DNA of 64,000 bases from Sinohyriopsis cumingii (GCA_028554795.2 CM068830.1:51036355-51100354), one strand, 5' to 3'; numbered from the stretch's first letter, positions 1 through 8,569 are shown. Notes: generated by a model from the sequence alone, not told the origin. A program made the numbers and translations.

Positions 1-300
1 GCAAGCTACGAGTTTATATGAGGATTGTGCTGTCCTTAATTAAGATTATATGTTCTGTGTATCCTCTAAACTTAGTAGATTGCGGTGGCAAGCTACGAGT
101 TTATATGAGGATTGTGCTGTCCTTATATGTATCCTCTAAACTTAGTGGATTGCGGTAGCAAGCTACGAGTTTATATGAGGGTTGTCTTCACCAAACACAC
201 CCTCTTAAACCTCTAGGCCGTTGTTTGACGGGTTAGGGGCTCTCATAAGGGGTTGTTGTTTCGTGTGCCCACTGAACTCGTAGAATGCGATGGCAATTGT
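1..300. repeat. Imperfect tandem repeat at left edge
   Basis: Two and a part copies of a unit beginning GCAAGCTACGAGTTTATATG occur at 1, 88 and 158, about 70-87 bp apart. The copies differ by a short internal deletion. From about 190 to 300 the sequence is unique and a little richer in GC. I see no open frame of interest. The array may continue to the left of the window. Confidence 0.75.
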
Positions 301-309
301 CCTTAACTA

Positions 310-800
310 GAAGTTTATTTTGTTTTGAATAGAATTATCAGAATAAAACAATATTTCTGAATATAAGCACCTCATCAATTTCTGAATAAATAAAATATTT
401 CAGATTAAAATAATTATTTCAGAATAAAATATTTCTGAATATAAGCACCTCATCAATTTTTGAATAAATAAAATATTTCAGATTAAAATATTTCAGATTA
501 TAATAATTATTGCAGCACTGATCAATTTGCATAATTTTGAGTACCAACCACCCCATCAGAATTAACAAACTGATCAAGTTACATGATTTTGAGTACCAAC
601 CACCCATTAGAATTAACAAACTGATCAATTTGTACCAACCACCCCATCAGAATTAACAAACCGATCGATTTGAACCAAACCACCCCATCAGAATTAACAA
701 ACCGATCGATTTGTACCAAACCACCCCATCAATTTCTGAATAAATAAAATATTTCAGATTATAATAATTATTTCAGAATAAATAAAATATTTCTGAAAAA
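310..800. repeat. AT-rich nested short repeats downstream of the virion gene block
   Basis: Two alternating modules fill this stretch. One is AATAAATAAAATATTTCAGA-like with an inverted counterpart (TATTTCTGAATA). The other contains ACCACCCCATCAGAATTAAC, repeated about five times between 545 and 730. The stretch lies directly 3' of the last gene of the minus-strand virion block. It could be the decayed terminal or intergenic region of the element, but no terminal inverted repeat can be recognised. Confidence 0.65.
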
Positions 801-803
801 TCA

Positions 804-1187
804 TTAAGATTTCACATTCAGATTCACTATCAATTCTCCCCGTAGGTCAATTAAGTGTCCAAGGTGGTCAGTTAGTTTAAAATTTATTCGTGTTAACGTA
901 TTATTATGACACCGCAGATAAACAGGATTGGTTGGTACTTGCACGATCAAATCCCCAGGGGGTACTTGTGGTGTGAACGTGTATAAAATGTATCCTTGTT
1001 GAGCCTGATTTGATTTTCCAAGATCTAATTGATAGCTGCCATCGATCACATCACAAACGAGATTAACTGCGATTGTCGATGTTATATTAACTACTCCCGG
1101 TGAAACATGTCTGCCGCCGCCGTATATATCATTGTCATGTCTGAGAATAAGCGGAGGTGGGGCTATTTTTTTCCATGATTCGATGAT
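804..1187 (-). pseudogene. C-terminal part of a conserved Maverick-type virion protein
   Basis: The frame is open from about 1187 to the stop at 804 (about 127 codons) with no good ATG near its beginning. It is therefore either a fragment or the end of a gene whose 5' part is frameshifted. The C-terminus reads like a beta-rich capsid protein, with a hydrophobic strand, a proline turn, then LTDHLGHLIDLRGE and a final strand. I associate this ending with uncharacterised proteins of Maverick/adintovirus-like elements; that link is from memory and unverified. It overlaps the end of the preceding frame by about 25 nt, in keeping with the tight packing of this block. A penton or other minor capsid role is possible but is inference. 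Confidence 0.45.
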
Positions 1188-2689
1188 TTAGGGAAAAGTT
1201 CTGTGATAATATCGTTCAGTGTTTTTACTAGTTTGTCAGCATTAATCCCTGGTATTACAAATGTTGGTAATTGTTGTTCAGTTATTTTGTAATGATTGAG
1301 GAACCACTGTTTAGCGTTATAATTATCAATAATTTCATCACTGTGGCAAATCATATTCCAAATTATAGTTTTATTAACGTATCTAAGATCTGATATAACC
1401 TGATTTAGATGTTTTATCGTCTCAATGATTTGCTGCTTCACATCATCGCTGTAGCTATCAGAAAAGAAATTTCGCAGTTTGTTGATTGATTGTTTAAATT
1501 CAAAATTAACAGGATCTGTATATGACTGAATAAATTCCTTATCGACGAGTGGATTTACTCTAACATCATGTTCACGTATATTATTTATTATTAGAGGAAA
1601 AGATTCACCATCAGGAGCAGTAAAATGAGAGCTAAATCCAGTCCACCTTCACGGGTATTTATCTCGGTATTTGGGAGTTGTTATAAATTTCTTTTCATCT
1701 GTGATAAAATCACCCCGACGTGGTTCTGGTGGTCCATGATATTCTCGCGGGATTTCAGGCCAACCTAGTACGGATCTTATCGATGATTGATAAATATCAA
1801 CGGCATAATCAGGAGAATGTATCTCAACCGTAGAAGATAGCGTCGGCTCATGAACGTTAATCGATATTTTTGCTTCTTTTCCCGTTATTGAGTTTATTCT
1901 GCGCTGAAATTCTTCATTGATCTCTTCAATCTCGTAACTGCCAGTTGGTATCCCAACAACGTTCCAGTCAGGTGTTCCATCGGGTTTATTTTTATTAGCA
2001 AATACAAGCGAATTATTTGCTGGTGTATCATTAAATAATTTCGATCTGATATTTGGCCAACTGTGATATACTCGTAATTGCGCTAGTGCAATTTCTTTTA
2101 CTGGAATCGCAGTTGGAAAACTGACGTTAAATTCAGGATTAATCGAACTTACTGAGATCATCGCTGTTTTCAGCGGAGTAGTGTTTGTCACGATCTGCTG
2201 AAGTAGCTCTAATGATGTCATTATTTCATTATTTAATATATTTGTGTCTTTAATACCAGCACAGTTGTATACGCTAGTCATCGCTGCAAACTCAAAATCG
2301 GATATAATTCCATCATTAAGACCTGTTGATAACAACAAAGATAACTTTGTGTATGCTACCGTCGCCGTGTGCAACTTTATCATATAATCGGATAATTTTT
2401 TATTCGTGCAAGTACCTATCTTTTTTGTAATGATATTGAGCACACCTGCAATTGATGTTGTAGCTGAAACACAGATTGTTACGGCTATTGGTGCCATTAT
2501 TGTTATCGCTGATAATAGTATACCGGTGGACACAACAACAACAGCGGATACTGAATAAACGATTACGTCAACGATAACTAGTCGTCGTCGATATTTCTTT
2601 ATTTTTACCGTATATTGTTCGACTCGATTTTTTAAGTTCGTTTGCCATTCACGTGCTTGATCATACCTGTACACGCCTGAGGTACTCAT
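1163..2689 (-). pseudogene. Two-transmembrane coiled-coil protein with an in-frame TGA
   Basis: The ATG at 2689 opens a 346-codon frame. Residues 10-37 are charged and helical (tyrosine/lysine/arginine-rich). They are followed by two hydrophobic helices at about 38-62 and 63-87 separated by a very short turn, then a long helical and mixed C-terminal domain. This plan (helix, membrane hairpin, helices) resembles SLATT-type membrane sensor proteins; I cannot show homology. A TGA at 1649-1651 stops the frame, but the same frame stays open for a further 161 codons to a stop at 1163. The original protein was probably about 508 residues. The start lies 6 nt after the previous stop in a TATAAAATATAATG context. 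It is likely a structural or membrane component of the element; its function is unknown. Confidence 0.6.
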
Positions 2690-2695
2690 TATATT

Positions 2696-3094
2696 TTATA
2701 CAGTAACCAATTGAGGTGTTTCAGCTACAAATTCTAAACACCACCAGAAAGATGCTGCGGTTAATTTCTTATCAGCTGCTTCCAGAATAAATACTTCTTC
2801 GTTTCCGTTATTTAATATGATAGACACAACTCCAGAAAACCTGTCGGTGGAATGACGCCATGGATACGTTGTAAAAATCTCGAATTTTGCAGCACTAAAC
2901 ACAGACAGCCTATACACGCCAGTGACTGCCGCGGTATATTTGATAGTTTTATTTTGCTGTGACCATGTTGCGAATCCAGATGACACCGTGCATACGATAT
3001 TGGTAATATGCCCGGGAGTTATTCCGGCTGGAATTTTAATCAGACTAATTTTATTAACGATATCAGGAATTCCACTTACGACATCTTCTAATGT
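2696..3094 (-). pseudogene. Head-domain-like part of the fibre gene
   Basis: The frame is open from just after a TAA at about 3094 to the TAA at 2696, without an ATG at its beginning. It starts with an amphipathic helical stretch and continues as a compact beta-rich domain rich in aromatic residues (FATWSQQNKTIKYTA, ending ETPQLVTV). It follows the fibre-shaft frame by only a few bases, in another reading frame. The simplest reading is that shaft and head were once one protein and small indels separated them. Similarity in build to trimeric fibre knobs or C1q/TNF-like heads is an impression only. The stop overlaps the TATAAAATATAATG context of the next gene. Confidence 0.45.
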
Positions 3095-3107
3095 TTTTTA
3101 GTTGTTT

Positions 3108-3752
3108 CTAGGTTAGTTTGGTATCAGAAAGTTTTATGTCAACGGTGAGCGGAGTGCCGAAGAATTTATCGATGGTTTCATCAGTTTTTTGAAAATTTCT
3201 TCGAAATCTTCCAAAAGCGCCTACGTGCACATCATACTCGGCCCGTAACGTGGATAATTTACTATCTACGGTGCTGTGCTCGGCCTGTAACGTAGATAAT
3301 TTACCGTTAACGGTATTGTAGTTGACGTCGACGTATTTTTTCGTCGCGGCATCTTCGTCGGATGTTGGATCTCTTAATACTGTTATCTTGTTTCCGTTCA
3401 TACTGAGTTCACCTGTCATTGTGTCGCCGGTGTTTCTTTCACGATTAGCAACACTTTGTGCAATTTCATCTCTGATGGTTTTAAGCGATATACTTGAATC
3501 TCTGATTCTACCGCCGTCAGTAAACACAGGAATGTTATCCGTGACCGCACCGAGTACTCGTCGAACTACATCATTCCATTTGATATTGCTAGTTTTTAGT
3601 TCTCCGTATCGGTCCTGAAAAAGAACAACCTCATCTGGGTCAACTCCAGCCAGGTTCATAATATCAGCGAGTTCATCTTTAGTCGCGTACAAATCGATGT
3701 CGGATTTTTTTTTCTTACTGGTAGAAGAAGATCTTCCGTAAATATCAACCAC
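3108..3752 (-). CDS. Fibre-like protein with a phage tail-fibre repeat motif
   Basis: This 214-residue frame carries GDTMTGELSMNGNKI at about residues 107-121, then DPTSDEDAATKKYVD. That pair is the hallmark of the recurring collar/shaft motif of bacteriophage tail fibres (typically GDTMTGxLxMxGNxI...PxxxxDAATKxYVD). After it come two near-identical short heptad-like repeats (KLSTLQAEHSTVDSKLSTL), which suggest a trimeric coiled coil. The N-terminus is short and rich in lysine and serine. The first codon is GTG in a TATAGTGG context, and no upstream ATG exists, so an original ATG may have mutated. It overlaps the end of the protease frame by 8 nt. The role is probably an attachment fibre on the capsid vertex (inference). 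Confidence 0.7.
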   Translation of the reverse strand: MVDIYGRSSSTSKKKKSDIDLYATKDELADIMNLAGVDPDEVVLFQDRYGELKTSNIKWNDVVRRVLGAVTDNIPVFTDGGRIRDSSISLKTIRDEIAQSVANRERNTGDTMTGELSMNGNKITVLRDPTSDEDAATKKYVDVNYNTVNGKLSTLQAEHSTVDSKLSTLRAEYDVHVGAFGRFRRNFQKTDETIDKFFGTPLTVDIKLSDTKLT

Positions 3753-4200
3753 TATAATGAGATCTATTGTTTAAAACGAATTGGTTGCTTGTATAATCAT
3801 ACACGACTTTATGAGGTGGTTTGGATGATTTTGATATAGCGTTAAGTACATTAATTACTTCATTGCCTCATATTGGCGGATCCGTGAGTGTTTGTGTTGG
3901 TAGCGTTGAATACCAAACCGCTGTGTGAAGTGGTGCGACATACTTGATAAACTCACGAGGTGGAGCTAACCCGTACGAATCAAAATAAACGATTCCACGT
4001 GGATCAATTGCGTATGCGGTCCAATGAGTACCAGGTCCGGAACGTTCATCGAGATTAATAATACCTGTTTCAGCGCTGTTTGATCGGTCCGGCAATTGAT
4101 CTCGCATAAAAACACCTCTGAAGTTTTTTATTTTTAGTTGTTTAACAGCATCAAGTAAATCAAAATTTGATGCTGGAATTAACGAAGAGATCCTGGAAGC
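3745..4200 (-). pseudogene. Adenain-like cysteine protease (PRO), TGA at the catalytic Cys site
   Basis: This is a C5/adenain-type protease, which matures capsid proteins in adenoviruses and Mavericks. Seen here are the N-terminal FDLLDAVKQLKIKNFRGVFM block, GPGTHWTAYA with the catalytic His, and YFDSYGLAPP with the acidic triad residue. About 30 residues later, where the family has a Cys-Gly at the catalytic cysteine, the frame reads ...DPPI, TGA (3868-3870), then GGC. The same frame continues open for 40 codons to TGA at 3745-3747. So either the cysteine codon became a stop or the site is recoded. No ATG is found before the first conserved block; ATT-CCA may be a lost start. The gene overlaps the pX-like gene upstream and the fibre gene downstream. 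Confidence 0.8.
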
Positions 4201-4618
4201 CTCAGACCTTTTCCCCAACGAGACCCCGGTAATCTTAATCCGGTCCCTCTTTTTTTTAATCCTCGCCCTGTTGCTTTCTTTAGAGCCATTCCAACAGTAC
4301 CTAATGCGGCTGCTTTTGCTACGGCAGGTGCCGCTGGGGCAATTAATGCTCGAATAGCCGCGAGAAGTGGAAAATACCGCCTGTTTTAATTGAGTCTTTA
4401 ACCGCACCCGCAGAGAGATTAAGTTTGACGCCTGTTTTTGATTGTTTAGCGCTGTTGAAATGCTTAAGTTGACGTTCTGATAATGATAGTTTATTTTGAC
4501 CGCCCGTGATCTGATCTCGCTTTAGTGATAATTTCATTCCGCAGTTTTTTGCTGAATTTGATTGAAGGTTTTTAATCTGACCAGGAGTCAGACTGACACT
4601 AACGTGATGATATGGCAT
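4179..4618 (-). pseudogene. pX-like minor capsid protein, one frameshift
   Basis: The ATG at 4618 (context CATAAAATG) opens a frame with three repeats of a short pattern: a Leu/Ser-rich strand, a glutamine, a basic turn (VSLTPGQIKNL, KLSLKRDQI, LSLSERQLK). This pattern recurs in the small pX-type virion proteins of Mavericks. Near 4385 the frame breaks. The continuation, in another frame, is an alanine/leucine-rich hydrophobic helix followed by basic glycine repeats (GTGLRLPG, GKGLRLPG) ending at TAA 4179-4181. The total span of 440 nt is not a multiple of three, consistent with a single indel. By analogy with adenovirus pVI and pX, a membrane- or DNA-binding capsid cargo is likely (inference). 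Confidence 0.7.
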
Positions 4619-4649
4619 TTTATGATAATACTTGTGTTTAATAACATGA

Positions 4650-6726
4650 TTAAAGATTTTCCACTGGTGCATCAACGACTCTCATTCGTCCACTACCACC
4701 TTCAAGTAACATCGCTTTGTCACTGAGTATAACAGCGATTGCTCTGTAGAAGGTACCACCACCTGGCGGGTTATTAACACGAGCTCGAAAGTGTATATCA
4801 ACGACAGATTGCTTGGATAAATCAAGATGCTCCAGCGAAAAGTAATAAATCGGATACAGCTCTGTAAAATCTAACTGTGATATTTGCAGCCCAGTATCCA
4901 CGTTTTGATCACGTCCCATAAATGACATCAAACGATGATATGCACGAGCTACATGGTTTTGAGCGAAATTTAATAATATATCTTCTGATGGTTCCTGGTG
5001 CCATTTATTCTTAACGAAACCTTGCTAACCCCAAGTTGATCAAATATATGTGAACGTTCTTGACTATTCGTCCGATCACTATTTTGAAGCGCAATAAAAA
5101 TATGTCGCGGCACGGAAACTCCCTGTTGCGAAGCTATATTCCATGTGAATAAACCATTAACGTTACTTTGAGCAGCATCTGTAGTTACTGTTAACGACGA
5201 TAATAATGTTTTACCGCCTTGATCCGTAAAAGAGAGTAATTTTTATTCTTCAGCAATAGATGGAATCATTACTGGCATCCACAATGAAAGCTTCGTTATA
5301 TTTACTTTACCATTATCACCAGCATCAGCACTTCGCCAGATTGCATCATTATCATCAGTTTTTCTTACGAGCACAACTGTGTGTTTAGCTCCGAAGATGA
5401 CCTTTCTGACATTTCTGCAAAATCCAAAAATGTGAGACAATGGAATTGCACATGAAAAATTTATATAGTTTTCTGACAACGCTTTTCGGCGTGTTGCAAA
5501 GCCTAGGTTGTAATTACCATCAGCCTTTTTTATAAGGTGGCGCTATACAGTTTCGCATTTTGCATAGGGTTAGGAATTTAAAGAAAAAGAATGTCCCCGG
5601 CTTTCCTCACTGGTTATACTGGCTATTTAAAAAAGACCTTGTATATCTTAGGTATAATGCAAAGAACCTTTAATTCCCTTTATTTTGGTGTATGATTGAT
5701 GGGTGTACTATGGGTTATAGAGTATACAGCTTGGCCTTACTTCAAATGTGCACCTTTCAAAAAAGTGCTAGCTCTACTTGGTCATTTTCACTTCCTGAAC
5801 TTCAGAGGTCATTTGTATAAAAAAGAGCCGATAACTTTTTTTTACATTTGATATATTTGGTAATTCATTCATTGCACTTTCAGAAGCTGGTATTGTCTAG
5901 TCTGGCAAAATTCATTTTCCCTATTTTAATAGCTGCTATGTATAGTGCACTTTAGACTAATTCAGACTGATTTTTTAACACAAGGGAGCAGTCATTTTAG
6001 TTAGCAGTGTGCTTAAATCATGTAAAATTTCCAAAAGTACAATATCCAAAAGAAATATCATCCACATTACATTAATGTAGCATAGAGGTATGCAAACATT
6101 CTCTCCACTGTGCATGTTTTAAATGCGAACTACTTCACCTTACATACGTCACTCTCTCAAAAGTACTTATTATCTGGTGAGCGCCACCTAATATCAAAAG
6201 CAGCACCTAGTCTGGCTTCATATCCAAGTTCAACTGCTGGTTGTGGATCATCTGCAGTATCTCGTGGTGTCCGTAATTTAATATACGGTTTATGGTTGGC
6301 GTGGTTAGTAATATCTTTAGCAAACATCATTGTTGGACCGGCTGATCTTGTGTAATCATCAGAATATCTCGCTAGACCAATTACTGTTGTAGCAACATCA
6401 ACATCATTCTGAATCGATTCGATATTTTTTCCATCAATCATGTATGTGGCGCTACTAAACAGTGCCATAATCCCATTGTTGACAAAACCAACGCGCAAAT
6501 TGTTACCGTAGTTAGTATTATTCGCCTTTACAAGTTCACCTTCTACTTCAATAAACGACTCAGCGGGCAAGAAATATCTACTTGTATCCTGAACCTGTAA
6601 TTCGATTCTCCCCCGCTGATTTGGTTGTTTTGCGTCATAAGAATAAAATTGATAATCACGTACTGATTCATCTTTGAGGACCGGTGCATCCATGTCAAAT
6701 GCTGGGTCAGACATACGCTTGAACAT
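4650..6726 (-). pseudogene. MCP: Major capsid protein (hexon-like double jelly-roll), split by a transposon
   Basis: The ATG at 6726 (context AATAAAATG) starts the N-terminal part (PAFDMDAPVLKDESVRDYQF, then FVNNGIMALFSSATYMIDG), typical of Maverick major capsid proteins. The frame enters a 653-bp transposon at 6188. On the other side (below 5533) the same frame resumes, with HIFGFCRNVRKVIFGAKHT and VRKTDD, to a TAA at 5243-5245. It is open again after that stop until a frameshift before 4931. The last segment (4931-4650) holds SVVDIHFRARV and AIAVILSDK, the final strands. Damage: one insertion, one in-frame stop and at least one frameshift. Without the insert the gene would be about 1.4 kb, a normal size. 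It would form the trimeric capsomers of an icosahedral particle. Confidence 0.85.
5536..6188. mobile_element. 653-bp inverted-repeat transposon (MITE) inside MCP
   Basis: The ends are GGTGGCGCT and AGCGCCACC, a perfect 9-bp inverted repeat that extends imperfectly to 12 of 15. The element is flanked by TAA on both sides (5533-5535 and 6189-6191). A 3-bp TWA target duplication with G-rich ends fits PIF/Harbinger-type elements (established for that superfamily; assignment here is inference). The interior has no substantial frame and no transposase. The capsid reading frame is in register on either side once the element and one TAA are discounted. The insertion is therefore clean and later than the capsid gene's arrival. 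Confidence 0.85.
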
Positions 6727-6759
6727 TTTATTATAATTACTATTTTTCCAAATGGTGAT

Positions 6760-7185
6760 CTAAAGACCGCTTCCTGCTATTAAATTTGCAGTTATATTTC
6801 TTTCTGCTTCTTCAGATAATTCCACTAGTTTTTGATTTGCGGCTTGATTTATTATTTTACTGACATTTGCGGGCATAACTTCAGTGCTGGCCAGTTTTAT
6901 TGGTTGCTGCTGTTTTCTTCGTACTAATCGAGCTAGTCTGTCCTTGACAGTCGAGAACGCTTTACTGGCAAGATTACCAATGGCGCCAGGAATTTTATCA
7001 CGAACAGCCTCAATAGCCTTCATCCCTAATTGTTTTGCAATCGGTATTGCTTTTGGAGCCATCCTTCTAAATAGACCCTGAGCAACATCACCAAGTCCAT
7101 CTCCGTAAATTGTTTTGTGATTTGGCAGTCGTGAGTTTACTACCCTGACCATGATTGGTCTACGTTGAGCAGTGTGTATAATCAT
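6760..7185 (-). CDS. Basic, glycine-tipped small virion-type protein
   Basis: An intact frame of 141 codons starts with ATG at 7185, directly after TATATAAAA. The N-terminus is basic. It is followed by YGDGLGD, a long amphipathic basic helix (RRMAPKAIPIAKQL...), an arginine-rich patch (RLARLVRRKQQQ) and the ending NLIAGSGL. Short basic proteins ending in G-S/G-G-L are common among Maverick core or minor capsid proteins. It sits directly upstream of the MCP (stop to MCP start 33 nt). It may bind DNA inside the particle, like adenovirus core proteins. I do not recognise a named family. It is one of few unbroken frames in the block. Confidence 0.6.
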   Translation of the reverse strand: MIIHTAQRRPIMVRVVNSRLPNHKTIYGDGLGDVAQGLFRRMAPKAIPIAKQLGMKAIEAVRDKIPGAIGNLASKAFSTVKDRLARLVRRKQQQPIKLASTEVMPANVSKIINQAANQKLVELSEEAERNITANLIAGSGL

Positions 7186-7211
7186 TTTTATATACTGATT
7201 AATTAAATTGT

Positions 7212-7613
7212 TTAGTCGCTGTGATAATCATCGGCAATTTCATCAATAAGGGAACGATAAATACTGCGATCCATAATACCGCCTTGAAATAATCTTCGAC
7301 AAATATCAGATATTTCATTGATTATTTCTGAAGAATTGTTTCTAGCTCGTTTTCCTCAAATCTGTATTTCTAGTCGTTCTACGTCAGAAAGAACGCTGTT
7401 AGGACAAGCAATAAGGCCACTTCCCAAACCGCTTCCAGTAGCACCTGGTGCATTATCGTCAGGATATCTTTCTTTACCCAGTAAATGTAATTTCTCCTGC
7501 CGTTTAGTTTCCACCTCTCTAAATATTTCTTCTCTTCGTCTCCCTTCTTCTTCTATTTTTTGCTTCATTTCTTCTGCTATCTGTTTCCTTTTCTCTCTAG
7601 ATGATTTCAACAT
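7212..7613 (-). pseudogene. Small coiled-coil protein with an in-frame TGA
   Basis: The ATG at 7613, 6 nt after the preceding gene's stop, begins a highly charged helix (REKRKQIAEEMKQKIEEEGR) of about 45 residues. A glycine-rich turn (PGATGSGLGSGL) and a short tail follow. The frame meets TGA at 7356-7358 but stays open for 47 more codons, including GGIMDRSIYRSLIDEIADD, to TAA at 7212-7214. The continuation looks like genuine protein, so the stop is probably secondary, for example CGA to TGA by CpG decay. The role is unknown; an internal scaffold or structural part is a guess. Confidence 0.5.
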
Positions 7614-7619
7614 CTTTTT

Positions 7620-8381
7620 CTACGGTGAAGAAGATTGTTGTTGTTTTGCTTGTTTCTGTGTCTCTCTATAAAGTATTTGTACTTTGTCAGAAAGATCTGT
7701 ATATTCCGGATCATCATTTCTGGCTTGTTTTTTGTTTTTATATATGCGATATATTAACTTAATAAGATTATCATCGTTTATTTTTTCATGACCGGGTTTT
7801 AAAATACTGGATTTATCAAGCATACCAATTGCTATTTTTTCAGGTAAATCATCTTCTTCAGTATTTCTAATTTCTCTGATAAATTTTTCATTAAATTTTT
7901 CGATTATTTTAATGTTCTCTGTTATTGGTTTAGACGCAAGTTCTTTTTTCACGTCGGCGATTTCAGCACGAACTTTACCAATATCTTTAAGTATTTCTTC
8001 GTCGACGGGTGGAGGTTGAGCTGCAGCTATGTTAGTTGGAAGCTTTTGTAAAATCTTTTTTTTTGTTTTCGTAGTTCTCGCCGCTATTTTTTCAGTTTGC
8101 TCAGCAGTTTGTTTTAATACTGGAAAAATACCCTTTTTCCTCTCCTCGTCATCCTCTTTAATATCTCCCCATATAGCTTTTTCAGCAGCCGCTGCAGCTT
8201 TTTCAGTAGCTGTAGTGACGGGTTTAAATAACTTTTTAGTGTCTTCTTCGTACTCAACTTGTGACTGTTGCTGCGCTTGCAGGTTTTCTCTAAATGAATC
8301 TCTAACAGGAATAAATTTCTTTATTGCTTCTAGTTTTTCTCGAGCTAATCTAGCGGTGTATGATTCCTTAGATGGTGGCAT
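7620..8381 (-). CDS. Coiled-coil protein, first gene of the virion block
   Basis: An intact frame of 253 codons begins at the ATG at 8381 (context TTAATAAAATG). I prefer this start over the longer frame that runs into the upstream inverted repeat. The protein is lysine- and glutamate-rich with long predicted helices (ARLAREKLEAIKKFIPVRD, a segment around KTAEQTEKIAARTTKTKKK, then KVRAEIADVKKELASK), and it ends in glutamine and serine. No catalytic motif is visible. Its position as the promoter-proximal gene of a compact virion gene row, and its composition, suggest a scaffold or structural role (inference). Confidence 0.55.
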   Translation of the reverse strand: MPPSKESYTARLAREKLEAIKKFIPVRDSFRENLQAQQQSQVEYEEDTKKLFKPVTTATEKAAAAAEKAIWGDIKEDDEERKKGIFPVLKQTAEQTEKIAARTTKTKKKILQKLPTNIAAAQPPPVDEEILKDIGKVRAEIADVKKELASKPITENIKIIEKFNEKFIREIRNTEEDDLPEKIAIGMLDKSSILKPGHEKINDDNLIKLIYRIYKNKKQARNDDPEYTDLSDKVQILYRETQKQAKQQQSSSP

Positions 8382-8403
8382 TTTATTAATATAATAATTT
8401 TTA

Positions 8404-8566
8404 ATTGATAGCAGCAGAGGGGGCGGGGACCTCCGGTATGTAAACATAACTCTCGGTCAGGTACGTAGTGACCTTATTTTTTTTTATTTCGGAAGAAGCT
8501 TATATTTTAAGCAAATTAGGTTTCAGACAAGTGGTCTGTTCGCCCCCTCTGCTGCTCTCTATCATC
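8404..8566. repeat. Inverted repeat at the 5' border of the virion gene block
   Basis: The left arm TGATAGCAGCAGAGGGGGCG (8404-8424) is matched on the other side by its reverse complement (about 8541-8566), which has an extra CTCT. The spacer is about 115 bp. The arms are far richer in G and C than their surroundings. It lies immediately upstream of the first gene of the block. It may be a small transposon, the decayed inner edge of an element terminus, or a regulatory hairpin. No target duplication is visible. Confidence 0.6.
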
Positions 8567-8569
8567 TGT

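Noticed and set aside
1..800. Left terminal inverted repeat of the first viral element
   Set aside because: The repeats at the left edge are tandem, not inverted, and no matching copy is seen near 8,400-8,600.
3322..3618. Plus-strand frame of 98 codons
   Set aside because: It is the shadow of the fibre-like gene on the opposite strand, whose motif content is decisive.
8029..8394. Plus-strand frame of 121 codons with hydrophobic stretches
   Set aside because: Antisense shadow of the lysine/glutamate-rich coiled-coil gene. The hydrophobicity is a codon-complement effect.
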